NCBI GenBank assembly: GCA_017857815.1 | Contig: JAFMCL010000013.1 | Coordinates: forward strand, 1-64,000 | From: Flavobacteriaceae bacterium | GTDB taxonomy: Bacteria > Bacteroidota > Bacteroidia > Flavobacteriales > Flavobacteriaceae | Direction of reading: 5' to 3' | DNA length: 64,000 nt | Shown: piece after piece, positions 34,995 through 44,866 of the stretch | How positions within the stretch are numbered: the first letter of the stretch is position 1 | Layout: each line of letters begins with the position of its first letter | Position numbers and translations under genes: made by a program | The notes under the pieces: generated by a model | Told to the model about the DNA's origin: nothing | What the model saw: only the letters and a program-made list of their open reading frames with translations | Databases searched by the model: none

Positions 34995-35783
34995 ATGAAA
35001 GAAATTTATGTCAGGGGTATATCGGGATCATTGTATGTAACCCTTATATTAGTTTCTTTATTTTTTGATCAGCTTGCTTTTAACCTAGTGCTCTTTATGT
35101 TTTCTAGCTTGGCTATTTACGAATTTCAAAAACTCATCAATCATAAAAGTTTTCTCTCTATTGCATTGTTTGTTCTTTTGGTATATAACTTATACACCTT
35201 AAAGCTTAACCAAACATTATTAAACGGAATTCTTGTGACTGCCTTGGTTGGACACGTAGCCTTATTGCTTTGGTTATACCAAAAAGAAAAAACAAAACTC
35301 AATTACCCGCTGAAAAGCATAGTCTCTGTCGGGTACATGTGTCTTTCCTGTTTCTTTATTATTGCATTAGCAAATACAGGAAATGTTTATAATCCATCAG
35401 TAGTATTTCTTTTCTATTTACTCGTTTGGAACAATAATTCTTTTGCCTATTTGGTCGGGAAAAAAATTGGAAAGACCCCATTATTCCCAAGTATTTCTCC
35501 CAAAAAAACTTGGGAAGGATTTTTCGGTGGACTCTTCTTTTCAATAATCACCTCTATCATATTTCAATATTTAAATTCTGAATTTTCAATTATGCTTTGC
35601 GTTGCCTCGGCGTTAATCGTTTCGATTCTTTCTACATTTGGTGATCTAATCCAATCCAAATTCAAGCGCCAAGCAAACGTTAAGGACAGTGGTTATTTGA
35701 TCCCTGGTCACGGCGGATTTTATGACCGAATGGATAGCGTTATCTTTGCTGCTCCTTGGTTTTATTTACTTTTTAATTATTAA
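34995..35783 (+). CDS. cdsA: Phosphatidate cytidylyltransferase
   Basis: A 262-residue polytopic inner-membrane enzyme making CDP-diacylglycerol from phosphatidic acid and CTP. Seven to eight hydrophobic helices precede the signature region at the C-terminus: SPKKTWEGFFGG, then GDLIQSKFKRQANVKDSG with GHGGFYDRMDS, which matches the CdsA signature SxxKRxxxxKDxxxxxPGHGGxxDRxD. It starts 3 bp after the LUD gene and is followed 5 bp later by psd. Confidence 0.95.
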   Translation: MKEIYVRGISGSLYVTLILVSLFFDQLAFNLVLFMFSSLAIYEFQKLINHKSFLSIALFVLLVYNLYTLKLNQTLLNGILVTALVGHVALLLWLYQKEKTKLNYPLKSIVSVGYMCLSCFFIIALANTGNVYNPSVVFLFYLLVWNNNSFAYLVGKKIGKTPLFPSISPKKTWEGFFGGLFFSIITSIIFQYLNSEFSIMLCVASALIVSILSTFGDLIQSKFKRQANVKDSGYLIPGHGGFYDRMDSVIFAAPWFYLLFNY

Positions 35784-35788
35784 CTGTT

Positions 35789-36439
35789 ATGTTTCACAAA
35801 GAAGGTTTTAAAATAATTATTGCTGCTTTTTTCATCACGACCCTGATGTCATTAGGGGCAGAATACTTAATTGATTTAGTATATATCAAAAAAGGAATTC
35901 AGGTACTTGCGCTAGTTTTACTGGTAGTAGTTTTACAGTTTTTTAGAAATCCCAAAAGAGCCACTCCAAAAAATGACAAACACATCATCGCACCTGTGGA
36001 CGGAAAAGTCGTTGTCATCGAAGAGGTTTTTGAGAAAGAATACTTTAAAGATAACCGTTTGCAAGTATCCATTTTCATGTCCCCGATTAATGTTCATGTA
36101 ACAAGATATGCTATCGGTGGAAAAGTTATTTTTAGCAAATACCACCCAGGGAAATTCCTTGTCGCCTGGCATCCAAAATCTTCTGAAGAAAATGAAAGAA
36201 CTACTGTCGTACTAGAAAATAAATATGTAGGACAAATTCTTTACCGTCAGATTGCCGGAGCGTTGGCCAGAAGAATCGTCAACTATGCTAAAGTTGGAAT
36301 GGAAGTTACCCAAGGAGAAGATGCCGGGTTTATAAAATTTGGCTCAAGAGTAGACTTGTTTTTCCCAGTGGGTACAAAAATAAAATTAGAGCTCAATCAA
36401 GTCGTCAAAGGCGGGGTTGATTGTATTGCAGAAATGTAA
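35789..36439 (+). CDS. psd: Phosphatidylserine decarboxylase (archaeal-type short PSD)
   Basis: A 216-residue short-form PSD that converts phosphatidylserine to phosphatidylethanolamine. An N-terminal membrane segment (IIAAFFITTLM, VLALVLLVVVL) precedes the catalytic part with SPINVHVTRYAIGGKV and the autocleavage site FGSRVDLFFP; Ser186 becomes the pyruvoyl group. Immediately downstream of cdsA, which makes the CDP-DAG used to build the serine lipid. The stop is 1 bp from the convergent valS stop. Confidence 0.94.
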   Translation: MFHKEGFKIIIAAFFITTLMSLGAEYLIDLVYIKKGIQVLALVLLVVVLQFFRNPKRATPKNDKHIIAPVDGKVVVIEEVFEKEYFKDNRLQVSIFMSPINVHVTRYAIGGKVIFSKYHPGKFLVAWHPKSSEENERTTVVLENKYVGQILYRQIAGALARRIVNYAKVGMEVTQGEDAGFIKFGSRVDLFFPVGTKIKLELNQVVKGGVDCIAEM

Positions 36440-36440
36440 T

Positions 36441-39068
36441 TTACAACTGGTTCAGGCTTTTTTCCAATAAAGTTATTTTTTCTTGAGCATCTGCTGCTTT
36501 TTTCCTTTCCATGGCAATGACTTGCTCGGGTGCATTGGAGACAAATCGTTCGTTAGATAATTTCTTTTCAACCGATTGTAAGAATCCTTTTGCATACTTT
36601 AATTCGTCTGTAAGCCTTTTTCTTTCTTCCTCTGTATCTATTGCAGTGTCAATTGGAATGAAAAATTCAAGCTGATTTATGCGAAACGAAGCCATTCCTT
36701 GTTCCTCGATTTCATCTTGCTTTTCAATCCTCTCAAGTTGTCCCAACTTAGAAATAACTTCAGGATAAGGGATTACGGTTTCTGAAGTAGAGATTAAAGT
36801 TAATTGCTCCTTGAAGCCTAAGTTTTTCACTTTTCTAAAGTTTCGAATGCCTCCAATGATTTGTTTCGTAATTTCAAAATCAGAAATAATCTTTGCATCC
36901 TCAGCTAAAGTTTTTGGCCATTCAGAAACTATAAGGGATTCCGTTTTTGATCTATCAGCAATAATATGCCAGAGCTCTTCTGTAATGAAAGGCATGAAGG
37001 GGTGCAAGACCCTCAGGTTATCTTCAAATAAACTTTTAACAGCTTCCAGTGATTCTCTATCAATAGAGGCACCATAGGCAGGTTTAATCACTTCTAAAAA
37101 CCAAGAACAAAAATCGTCCCAAATTAATTTATAAAGTGACATTAAAGCATCTGAAATACGATATTTATTGAAATGATCATCTACCGTTGCCAATGTTTTT
37201 GAAAACAATTGTTTGTACCAGGTAATTGCTGAAAGGTTGAGCGCACTTATTTGGAGTGATTCATCGACCTCCCATCCATCAACCAAGCGATAGGCATTCC
37301 ATATTTTATTAGAGAAATTCTTACCCTGTTGACATAGATTTTCATCAAACAACAAATCATTCCCAGCAGCAGAACTTAACATCATTCCCACACGAACTGC
37401 GTCGGCTCCAAAATCATCTATTAACCCCAATGCATCGGGAGAATTTCCCAATTGCTTTGACATTTTTCGACCTTGTTTGTCTCTGACTAATCCTGTAAAG
37501 TATACCTTAGAGAATGGCTTCTCCCCTCTAAATTCATAACCTGAAATGATCATTCTCGCCACCCAGAAAAACAGAATATCTGGACCAGTGACTAAATCTT
37601 GCGTTGGATAATAATAATTTATTTCAGGGTTTTCAGGCTCCATTATTCCGTTGAAAACCGATATGGGCCATAACCATGAAGAAAACCAGGTATCCAACAC
37701 ATCTTCGTCTTGTCTTAAATCTGTGATTTTTAAATCCGAATTCCTGGATTTAGTTTGTGCCAAAACAAGAGCTTCTTCTGGACTTTCAGCAACCACAAAA
37801 TCATTTTTTGTAGTACCATAGTAATAGGCTGGAATTTGATGTCCCCACCACAATTGTCTCGAAATATTCCAATCTCGAATATTTTCCATCCAGTGGCGAT
37901 AAGTATTTTTAAATTTTTCTGGTACCAGATCGATTTCTCCACTTTCCAGAACCGCTTTTATTGCAGGCTCAGATAATTTTTCCATTTTTAAAAACCATTG
38001 TTCCGAAATCCTAGGTTCAATAACGGCTTTGGTTCTTTCCGAAGTCCCAACTTTATGACTATAATTTTCTTTTTTTAATAAATTACCGTTGGTTTCAAGC
38101 TCAACCACTATTTTTTTCCGAACCTCAAATCTATCTAGTCCTTCATAATGCAAGCCGTTTGCATTTAAAGTTGCATCTGCATTAAAAATATCAATGACTT
38201 CAAGATTGTGTTTTTCGCCCAAAGCTTTGTCGTTCATGTCATGAGCTGGGGTTACCTTTAGGCAACCGGTTCCAAACTCAATATCAACATATTCGTCTTG
38301 AATAATCGGTATTTTTCGATTGGAAATTGGGACGACAACCTCTTTCCCTTTAAGGTGCACAAAGCGCTCATCGTCAGGGTGAATACAGATCGCTGTGTCT
38401 CCAAAAAGTGTTTCGGGTCTTGTAGTGGCAATGATCACTTTTTCATCACTATCTACCAAGGAGTATGCGATATGATACAATTGACCTGACTTTTCTTCGT
38501 AGATAACTTCTTCATCGGAAAGGGTGGTTTGGGCTTCTGGATCCCAATTAACCATACGATGGCCTCTATAAATTAGACCCTTATTAAATAAATCAACAAA
38601 AGTTCGAATAACAGATTCTGACATGTCAGGATCCATAGTAAACTTGGTTCTATCCCAATCACAAGAGCACCCTAATTTTTTCAATTGATCCAGAATCACG
38701 CCACCATATTCATGGGTCCATTCCCAAGCATGTCTTAAAAAGGCTTCACGGGTGAGATCATTTTTTTCAATTCCTTCAAGTTTTAATTTTGCAACAACCT
38801 TTGCTTCAGTTGCAATCGATGCATGGTCCGTTCCTGGAACCCAACATGCATTATAACCTTGCATCCTAGCGCGTCTTATTAGAATGTCTTGTAGACCATT
38901 ATTGAGCATATGCCCCATGTGAAGGATCCCTGTGACATTGGGCGGCGGAATAACAATGGTATATGGTTCTCTTTCATCAGGCTGAGAACTGAAAAAATCA
39001 TTTTCCATCCAATAGGAATACCATTTTTCCTCAATTTTTTTAGAAATAAACTTAGAAGGGATCTCCAT
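36441..39068 (-). CDS. valS: Valyl-tRNA synthetase
   Basis: An 875-residue class I synthetase. HIGH-type motif PPNVTGILHMGHMLNN near the N-terminus, editing domain in the middle (TTRPETLFGDTAICIHPDD), KMSKS-type motif GRKMSKQLGNS, and a C-terminal coiled coil (EEERKRLTDELKYAKGFL). It charges tRNA-Val; a tRNA-Val(GAC) gene lies elsewhere in the window. A -7-like box at 39097-39104 precedes the ATG. Confidence 0.97.
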   Translation of the reverse strand: MEIPSKFISKKIEEKWYSYWMENDFFSSQPDEREPYTIVIPPPNVTGILHMGHMLNNGLQDILIRRARMQGYNACWVPGTDHASIATEAKVVAKLKLEGIEKNDLTREAFLRHAWEWTHEYGGVILDQLKKLGCSCDWDRTKFTMDPDMSESVIRTFVDLFNKGLIYRGHRMVNWDPEAQTTLSDEEVIYEEKSGQLYHIAYSLVDSDEKVIIATTRPETLFGDTAICIHPDDERFVHLKGKEVVVPISNRKIPIIQDEYVDIEFGTGCLKVTPAHDMNDKALGEKHNLEVIDIFNADATLNANGLHYEGLDRFEVRKKIVVELETNGNLLKKENYSHKVGTSERTKAVIEPRISEQWFLKMEKLSEPAIKAVLESGEIDLVPEKFKNTYRHWMENIRDWNISRQLWWGHQIPAYYYGTTKNDFVVAESPEEALVLAQTKSRNSDLKITDLRQDEDVLDTWFSSWLWPISVFNGIMEPENPEINYYYPTQDLVTGPDILFFWVARMIISGYEFRGEKPFSKVYFTGLVRDKQGRKMSKQLGNSPDALGLIDDFGADAVRVGMMLSSAAGNDLLFDENLCQQGKNFSNKIWNAYRLVDGWEVDESLQISALNLSAITWYKQLFSKTLATVDDHFNKYRISDALMSLYKLIWDDFCSWFLEVIKPAYGASIDRESLEAVKSLFEDNLRVLHPFMPFITEELWHIIADRSKTESLIVSEWPKTLAEDAKIISDFEITKQIIGGIRNFRKVKNLGFKEQLTLISTSETVIPYPEVISKLGQLERIEKQDEIEEQGMASFRINQLEFFIPIDTAIDTEEERKRLTDELKYAKGFLQSVEKKLSNERFVSNAPEQVIAMERKKAADAQEKITLLEKSLNQL

Positions 39069-39096
39069 TCGATATTTTGGTCTTAATTTTGAGAGA

Positions 39097-39104
39097 CAAA
39101 AGTA
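39097..39104 (-). promoter_or_regulatory. Putative -7 box for valS
   Basis: TACTTTTG on the minus strand matches TAnnTTTG exactly, 28 bp upstream of the valS ATG. No T-box riboswitch features are visible in the short leader, and no -33 TTG at a good distance was found. Confidence 0.4.
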
Positions 39105-39189
39105 AGATACCTTTTGGGATTATGAAAGGAAAGCTTTTTTGGTTTTATTTTTTTAGTTGTATTTTTATGCAAACATTAATTTTAAGATT

Positions 39190-39573
39190 ATGAAATATTT
39201 TATTTTACTTGCAATTATTGCTTTAAGCCCAACATATGTTTTAGCGCAAGAAGCTAATTCTCAAATAAAGTTTCAAACAGAATCTATTGATTATGGCTCC
39301 ATTGAAAAAGGAAGCACTGGTTTACGTGTTTTTATATTCGAAAATAAGGGAGATGCTCCACTTGTCATAACAAATGTAAAATCCTCTTGTGGTTGTACGA
39401 TCCCAAAAAAACCAGAAGCACCCATTGCACCGGGAGAAAAAGGAGAAATACAAGTAAATTATGACACCAACAGGTTAGGTGTTTTCAGAAAAACAATAAC
39501 AGTTAGCACTAACGATCCCACTTCCCCTATCGTAGCATTAAAAATTGGTGGGACTGTTTTAGCCAAAGAATAA
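39190..39573 (+). CDS. DUF1573 family exported protein
   Basis: A 127-residue protein from ATG 39190 (MKYFILLAIIALS); the frame extends 11 codons upstream to another ATG but that extension lacks the features of a signal peptide. Signal peptide ends near VLAQ. The mature part is an Ig-like DUF1573 domain: ESIDYGSIEKGS, FIFENKGDAPLVITNVKSSC, GCTIPKKPEAPIAPGEKGEI, VNYDTNRLGVFRKTITVSTN. Found widely in Bacteroidota, probably periplasmic, of unknown function. Confidence 0.85.
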   Translation: MKYFILLAIIALSPTYVLAQEANSQIKFQTESIDYGSIEKGSTGLRVFIFENKGDAPLVITNVKSSCGCTIPKKPEAPIAPGEKGEIQVNYDTNRLGVFRKTITVSTNDPTSPIVALKIGGTVLAKE

Positions 39574-39648
39574 TAATCAATCTATATGTATTTAAAAATA
39601 TCTCTTAATTGAGTTGATTTTTTCTGATATTTGCACATAAAATCACTC

Positions 39649-40842
39649 ATGCCAAAGATTTCAAAGAAAGGAATTCTCCTTCCTGATTCTCCCATTCGAA
39701 AATTGGTCGTTCATGCTGACAAAGCAAAAGAACGCGGTATTGACATATTGCACCTCAACATAGGTCAGCCAGATGTTTTACCCCCTAAGGCAGCATTGGA
39801 TAAGGTGTGTGAAGCCAAATTAGAATTGCTTCCTTATGGTTCTTCTCAAGGTCCCTTTTCTTACAGAAAAAAACTATGTGATTATTATAAAAAAAATCAC
39901 ATTTCAATTGAGCCAAACGATATCATCGTAACCACTGGTGCAAGTGAAGCTCTTTCCTTTACATTGAATGTCATTTGTGATGCTGGAGACGAAATCATTA
40001 TTCCTGAACCTTTTTACGCAAATTATAATGGCTTCGCAGCCTCATCAAGTGTAGTGGTTGTCCCTGTGGTTTCTGTTTTTGATGATAAATTCGAACTGCC
40101 TTCCATCGAAAAAATGGAAGAAAAAATTAGTGATAAAACCAGAGCAATACTCATCTGTAACCCCAGTAATCCAACAGGCTATCTGTATTCGAAAGAAGAA
40201 GTTAATGCGCTAATCGACTTGGCAGTAACTCACGATATATTTATCATTGTGGATGAAGTATATCGAGAATTTATTTATAATGATTCCCCTCATTATTCTG
40301 TACTTCAAAATGAAAAGGGGAGAGAACACGCTGTCATGATTGATTCTGTTTCTAAACGATATAGCTTATGTGGTGCTCGAATTGGGTGCATGATTTCAAA
40401 AAATAAAGGTTTTATTGCAAATGCTATGAAATTTGCACATTTAAGACTCTCCCCTCCTGCGTTAGCACTTATTGCAAGTGAAGCAGCACTCGATGCTCCA
40501 CAATCCTATTTGGAGGACACTAGGAAAGAATACGCTGTTCGTAAAAAAGTGATTACTGAGGCATTAGCGAACATTAAAGGCGTTGAAGTATCAGATCCTA
40601 TGGGAGCGTTTTATTGTATTGCGAAACTTCCAGTTGAAAACGCAGAAGATTTTTCAAAATATTTATTGACCGACTTTAGCGACAATGGTCAAACCATAAT
40701 GCTTGCTCCCGCAGCAGGCTTTTATTCCTCTCCTGAACTTGGAATAAATCAAGTTCGAATTGCATTTGTTTTAGACAGCAGTAAGCTATTACGCGCAGTA
40801 GAAATTTTAGAAAAAGCACTCAAGGCCTATTCCAACTCATAA
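39649..40842 (+). CDS. Pyridoxal phosphate-dependent aminotransferase, class I/II
   Basis: A 397-residue fold-type I aminotransferase. I start at ATG 39649 (MPKISKKGILLPDSP); the frame reaches TTG 39631, in a promoter-like GATATTTG. Motifs: LNIGQPDVLPPKAAL, VTTGASEALSF, ICNPSNPTGYLYS, VDEVYREF and the PLP-lysine segment SVSKRYSLCGARIG. It resembles aspartate/aromatic aminotransferases; the substrate cannot be fixed from sequence. A second, distinct paralogue is at 59.8-61.0 kb. murB follows 19 bp later. Confidence 0.92.
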   Translation: MPKISKKGILLPDSPIRKLVVHADKAKERGIDILHLNIGQPDVLPPKAALDKVCEAKLELLPYGSSQGPFSYRKKLCDYYKKNHISIEPNDIIVTTGASEALSFTLNVICDAGDEIIIPEPFYANYNGFAASSSVVVVPVVSVFDDKFELPSIEKMEEKISDKTRAILICNPSNPTGYLYSKEEVNALIDLAVTHDIFIIVDEVYREFIYNDSPHYSVLQNEKGREHAVMIDSVSKRYSLCGARIGCMISKNKGFIANAMKFAHLRLSPPALALIASEAALDAPQSYLEDTRKEYAVRKKVITEALANIKGVEVSDPMGAFYCIAKLPVENAEDFSKYLLTDFSDNGQTIMLAPAAGFYSSPELGINQVRIAFVLDSSKLLRAVEILEKALKAYSNS

Positions 40843-40861
40843 GAGTTTTCTATCTTCGAGT

Positions 40862-41869
40862 ATGCTTAATTTCCAGAATGACATTTCGCTTCGTCAATAC
40901 AACACCTTCGGGATTGATGCCAAAGCCAAAAGTTTTATCAATGTTAAAGATTCAAATGACTTGGTTGAAATTTTATCTCAAAACTCAGATCAAGAAATTT
41001 TAGTTCTCGGAGGCGGAAGCAACCTATTACTTACCAAAGACTACCCAGGTTTGATTATTAGCATTCAAACCAAAGGGATTGAAATTATTAAAGAAGATAA
41101 AAAAGAAGTAATTGTTAAGGTTCAAGCAGGGGAAAACTGGCATGAATTTGTTTTGTGGTGCTTAGAACACAACCTAGCAGGCATTGAAAACTTAGCCTTA
41201 ATTCCAGGAAGCGTTGGAGCGGCACCATTGCAAAACATTGGCGCATACGGTGTAGAATTAAAAGATGTTTTTCACGACTGTGAAGCACTCTCTATTGCGA
41301 CTAAAAAGCTGGAGATTTTTAACCTAAATGCATGTGATTTTGGATACAGAAGCTCAGTTTTTAAAACAACATTAAAGGGGAAATACATTATCAATTCAGT
41401 AAGTTTTAAGCTTAAAAAAGAACCGCATTGGGTCAACACCTCCTACAGAGGGCTTGAAGAACATCTTCAAGGAAAAGAGAAAACGATTCAGAATGTCGCT
41501 AGGGCAGTAATAGAAATACGCTCCAGCAAGCTACCCGATCCAAAAATAATAGGCAATAGTGGCAGTTTTTTTAAAAACCCCATTATTCCAATTGATGATT
41601 TTAAAAAACTTGAATTAAAACACCCTGACGTACCTAATTACCCTGACAAAAAAGGTTGGATCAAAATTCCCGCTGCATGGTTGATCGACACCCTTGGCTA
41701 TAAAGGTTACCGTAATAATGATGCGGGAGTGCATCAAAATCAAGCATTGGTTTTGGTCAACTATGGAAATGCAAAAGGGAGTGAAATCAAAGCTTTGGCT
41801 GAAAAAATAAAAACTGCTGTGCAAACTCAATTTTCAATTGACTTAGAGTTTGAAGTAAATATTGTTTAA
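40862..41869 (+). CDS. murB: UDP-N-acetylenolpyruvoylglucosamine reductase
   Basis: A 335-residue type I MurB, the FAD enzyme that reduces UDP-GlcNAc-enolpyruvate to UDP-MurNAc. FAD-binding LVLGGGSNLLLT-like segment (EILVLGGGSNLLLTKDYPG), AGENWHEFVLWCLEHNLAGI, PGSVGAAPLQNIGAYGVELK, and catalytic NSGSFFKNPII with the Ser that acts as acid. C-terminal NDAGVHQNQALVLVNYG. Converges on dtd with 2 bp between stops. Confidence 0.95.
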   Translation: MLNFQNDISLRQYNTFGIDAKAKSFINVKDSNDLVEILSQNSDQEILVLGGGSNLLLTKDYPGLIISIQTKGIEIIKEDKKEVIVKVQAGENWHEFVLWCLEHNLAGIENLALIPGSVGAAPLQNIGAYGVELKDVFHDCEALSIATKKLEIFNLNACDFGYRSSVFKTTLKGKYIINSVSFKLKKEPHWVNTSYRGLEEHLQGKEKTIQNVARAVIEIRSSKLPDPKIIGNSGSFFKNPIIPIDDFKKLELKHPDVPNYPDKKGWIKIPAAWLIDTLGYKGYRNNDAGVHQNQALVLVNYGNAKGSEIKALAEKIKTAVQTQFSIDLEFEVNIV

Positions 41870-41871
41870 AA

Positions 41872-42324
41872 CTACTCTCGGTTTTTAGAATCTAAAATCA
41901 AGGTGACTGGGCCATCATTTATCAAGCCTAACTTCATGTCAGCGCCAAATACTCCTGAGGCAACTTTTTTCCCTAATTTCAATTCAGAAAGACGCAAGAA
42001 CTTTTCATAAAGAGGAATGGCAATTTCATGTTTTGCCGCTCGAATATAAGAAGGTCGATTTCCTTTTTTTGAAGCTGCCATCAATGTAAATTGACTGATG
42101 ACCAATAATTCACCCTCAATGGTTAACAAAGATTGATTCATTACTCCGTTGGAATCGTTAAAAATCCTGAGGTTAACAAGCTTGTTTACCAGCCAATCAA
42201 TATCGTGGTCCGTGTCTTCTGTTTCTATCCCTAGCAAAACCATCAAACCTTGAGAGATGGCACCTTTTACCACTCCTTCCACTTTGACTTCTGCTTCTAA
42301 AACTCTTTGAATTACAATACGCAT
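41872..42324 (-). CDS. dtd: D-aminoacyl-tRNA deacylase
   Basis: A 150-residue DTD that hydrolyses D-aminoacyl-tRNAs (and Gly-tRNA-Ala), a proofreading enzyme. Both hallmark motifs are present: SQFTLMA and the Gly-cisPro segment NDGPVTLILDS at the C-terminus. rsgA lies 2 bp upstream on the same strand, so they form an operon. Confidence 0.95.
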   Translation of the reverse strand: MRIVIQRVLEAEVKVEGVVKGAISQGLMVLLGIETEDTDHDIDWLVNKLVNLRIFNDSNGVMNQSLLTIEGELLVISQFTLMAASKKGNRPSYIRAAKHEIAIPLYEKFLRLSELKLGKKVASGVFGADMKLGLINDGPVTLILDSKNRE

Positions 42325-42326
42325 GG

Positions 42327-43253
42327 CTATCGATAAGGGGTGTCGTCCTCTAATAATTGTAAATAAGACTTATAGCGGCTTTCGGCAATGCTCCCAGTTT
42401 CAAGGGCTGTTTTGATTGCGCAATCTGGCTCATTTATATGTAAACAATTATTAAACTTACATTTTTCTTTTAAATCTATAAACTCAGGAAAGTATCCTGT
42501 CAATTCGATGGGCACCATATCTACTACACCAAAACCTTTGATTCCTGGAGTATCAATGATTTTGGCATCATTTTCCATGTCATACATTTCCGCAAAGGTG
42601 GTCGTATGTTGTCCTTGTTGGTGCAGAAGGGAGACTTCAGCGGTTTTTAGGGACAAGCCAGGTGAAAGGGTATTAACAAGGGTGGACTTCCCTACCCCAC
42701 TATGCCCTGAAAACATACTGACCTTCCCTTGCATTAAACCTTGTATTTCTTTTAAACTAGATTTGTATTTAGCGACTACCTCAACGCATTTGTAACCTAT
42801 ATTTTCATAGACCTTTCGCATTTCATGAAGCGAGGTTAATTCTTCCTCAGTATATATATCAATTTTATTAAAGACAAGAATTGCTTCAATCTGATAAGCT
42901 TTTGCTGTTACCAAAAAACGATCAATAAATGCCGGATGCGTTGGTGGTGTTTTCAGGGTAATCATCAAGAAAACTTGATCAATATTGGAGGCAATAATAT
43001 GAATTTGTTTCGATAGATTAACTGATTTTCTTACGATGTAATTGGCTCTAGGCTCTATTCCATTGATCACCCCGATATCCTCTCCCTCTTTTTGAAGTGC
43101 AAAACGAACATGATCCCCAACAGCAACTGGGTTGGTGCTCTTTATGCCCTTAATCCTGAATTTACCTTTTATACCACAGGTATAAAAACGTTCTTCAGAT
43201 TTAACTTTATATTGACTCCCTGTTGAACAATATACAACGCCTTGTTTGATCAT
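42327..43253 (-). CDS. rsgA: Ribosome small subunit-dependent GTPase RsgA
   Basis: A 308-residue circularly permuted GTPase that matures the 30S subunit. I start at ATG 43251-43253 (MIKQGVVYCSTGS); the frame extends 13 codons upstream. An N-terminal OB-fold is followed by G4 NKID, G1 GHSGVGKST, G3 DTPGIKGFG, and a C-terminal zinc-binding region with Cys-x4-Cys-x-His-x5-Cys (CKFNNCLHINEPDC). Operon with dtd downstream; gpmI is divergent. Confidence 0.94.
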   Translation of the reverse strand: MIKQGVVYCSTGSQYKVKSEERFYTCGIKGKFRIKGIKSTNPVAVGDHVRFALQKEGEDIGVINGIEPRANYIVRKSVNLSKQIHIIASNIDQVFLMITLKTPPTHPAFIDRFLVTAKAYQIEAILVFNKIDIYTEEELTSLHEMRKVYENIGYKCVEVVAKYKSSLKEIQGLMQGKVSMFSGHSGVGKSTLVNTLSPGLSLKTAEVSLLHQQGQHTTTFAEMYDMENDAKIIDTPGIKGFGVVDMVPIELTGYFPEFIDLKEKCKFNNCLHINEPDCAIKTALETGSIAESRYKSYLQLLEDDTPYR

Positions 43254-43317
43254 ATGATGCAAAGTAACAACAAATATTTTTTCCAGCGACACCCCTTATT
43301 AAGGCTTGCAGAATTAT

Positions 43318-43325
43318 TATCTTTG
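43318..43325 (+). promoter_or_regulatory. Putative -7 box for gpmI
   Basis: TATCTTTG matches TAnnTTTG exactly, 13 bp upstream of the gpmI ATG. A spaced -33 TTG is not obvious. Confidence 0.4.
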
Positions 43326-43338
43326 TTAAAAAATATTT

Positions 43339-44856
43339 ATGTCCAAAAAAGTTATTTTAATGATTCTTGATGGTTGGGGATTTGCCCCTGATCCAAAAGT
43401 ATCTGCAGTAGATCTTGCTAAAACCCCATTCATTGACAGTCTTTATAAGAAATATCACAATTCCGAATTACTGACTGACGGAGAAAATGTAGGGCTTCCC
43501 AATGGACAGATGGGCAATAGTGAAGTTGGACATATGAATTTAGGAGCAGGCAGAATTGTGTATCAAGATTTGGCAAAAATATCAAAAGCAGTCAAAGAAA
43601 AAACACTCGAAAAGGAAGCGACTTTGATTGCGGCACTTCATTATGCTGAAAAAAACAATAAAAATGTTCATTTGGTAGGACTGCTTTCTGATGGAGGAGT
43701 GCACTCTCATATTGAGCATTTGGAAGGACTGATTGATATCGCTGCAGCCTACAATCCCAAAGGCGTTTTTCTTCATGCGTTCACAGATGGAAGAGATGTT
43801 GATCCAAAATCAGGATTAAAGTTTATTGAGAGAATTGAAAAAAAACTAGAAAAAACTGGAGGAAAATTAGCGACAGTAATCGGGCGCTATTTCGCCATGG
43901 ACCGGGATCAAAGATGGGAGCGAGTCAAGAAAACCTATGACCTTTTAATCAATGGGAACGGGAAACTATCGCACAACATTCAGAAAGACATAAAGGAAAG
44001 CTATCATTCAGGAGTTACGGATGAGTTTATAGAACCTTTGGTTGCAGTTGATGAAAACAGTAAGCCTTTAGCTAAAATTTCTAATGATGATGTATTGATC
44101 TTTTTTAATTTCAGAACGGATCGTGGAAGGCAACTCACTCAAGCACTTTCTCAAAAATCATTTCCAGAATATCAAATGGAGCCATTAAACCTTCATTATG
44201 TAACGCTCACCAATTACGATAAAACGTTTAAAAATGTTAAAGTAGTATTTGAAAAAGACAACCTGCAAGACACCCTTGGAGAAACGCTTTCAAAGGCGGG
44301 TAAAACTCAGATAAGAATTGCTGAAACAGAAAAATATCCTCATGTTACCTTCTTTTTTAATGGGGGTCGAGAAGTTCCTTTCGAGGGGGAAGAAAGACTT
44401 TTGTGCCCTTCACCTAAAGTAGCCACTTATGACCTTCAACCAGAAATGAGTGCATTTGATATTCGGGACAGCATTATTCCAAAAATAAATGAAGCCAAAG
44501 CCGATTTCATCTGTATCAATTTTGCTAACCCTGATATGGTAGGGCATACGGGTGATATTAATGCCGCGATAAAAGCTTGCGAAACCGTTGACCAATGTGC
44601 AGGAGAAATCATTACTGCCGCATTAGAGCAAGAATACAGTATTATTGTGATTGCCGATCATGGCAATTGTGAAACCATGGTGAATGCTGATGGTAGTCCA
44701 AACACAGCACACACAACGAATCCAGTTCCTTTAATTTTAGTTGAAAATGAACCTACTCCGATTAGCAAAGGAGTGCTAGGTGATATCGCACCGACGATCC
44801 TAAAACTAATGCAGATAAGCATTCCCGAAGCAATGACTGGAAAAGCTTTGATTTAA
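43339..44856 (+). CDS. gpmI: Phosphoglycerate mutase (2,3-BPG-independent)
   Basis: A 505-residue alkaline-phosphatase-superfamily enzyme interconverting 3- and 2-phosphoglycerate with Mn2+. Motifs: LMILDGWGF at the start, the active-site Ser in MGNSEVGHMNLGAGR, FTDGRDVDP, GRYFAMDRDQRWER, FNFRTDRGRQ and metal ligands in ADHGNCE and NTAHTTNPVP. Cytoplasmic glycolysis/gluconeogenesis. It is followed by a thioredoxin-like gene 10 bp later. Confidence 0.97.
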   Translation: MSKKVILMILDGWGFAPDPKVSAVDLAKTPFIDSLYKKYHNSELLTDGENVGLPNGQMGNSEVGHMNLGAGRIVYQDLAKISKAVKEKTLEKEATLIAALHYAEKNNKNVHLVGLLSDGGVHSHIEHLEGLIDIAAAYNPKGVFLHAFTDGRDVDPKSGLKFIERIEKKLEKTGGKLATVIGRYFAMDRDQRWERVKKTYDLLINGNGKLSHNIQKDIKESYHSGVTDEFIEPLVAVDENSKPLAKISNDDVLIFFNFRTDRGRQLTQALSQKSFPEYQMEPLNLHYVTLTNYDKTFKNVKVVFEKDNLQDTLGETLSKAGKTQIRIAETEKYPHVTFFFNGGREVPFEGEERLLCPSPKVATYDLQPEMSAFDIRDSIIPKINEAKADFICINFANPDMVGHTGDINAAIKACETVDQCAGEIITAALEQEYSIIVIADHGNCETMVNADGSPNTAHTTNPVPLILVENEPTPISKGVLGDIAPTILKLMQISIPEAMTGKALI

Positions 44857-44866
44857 ATCTTTTAAA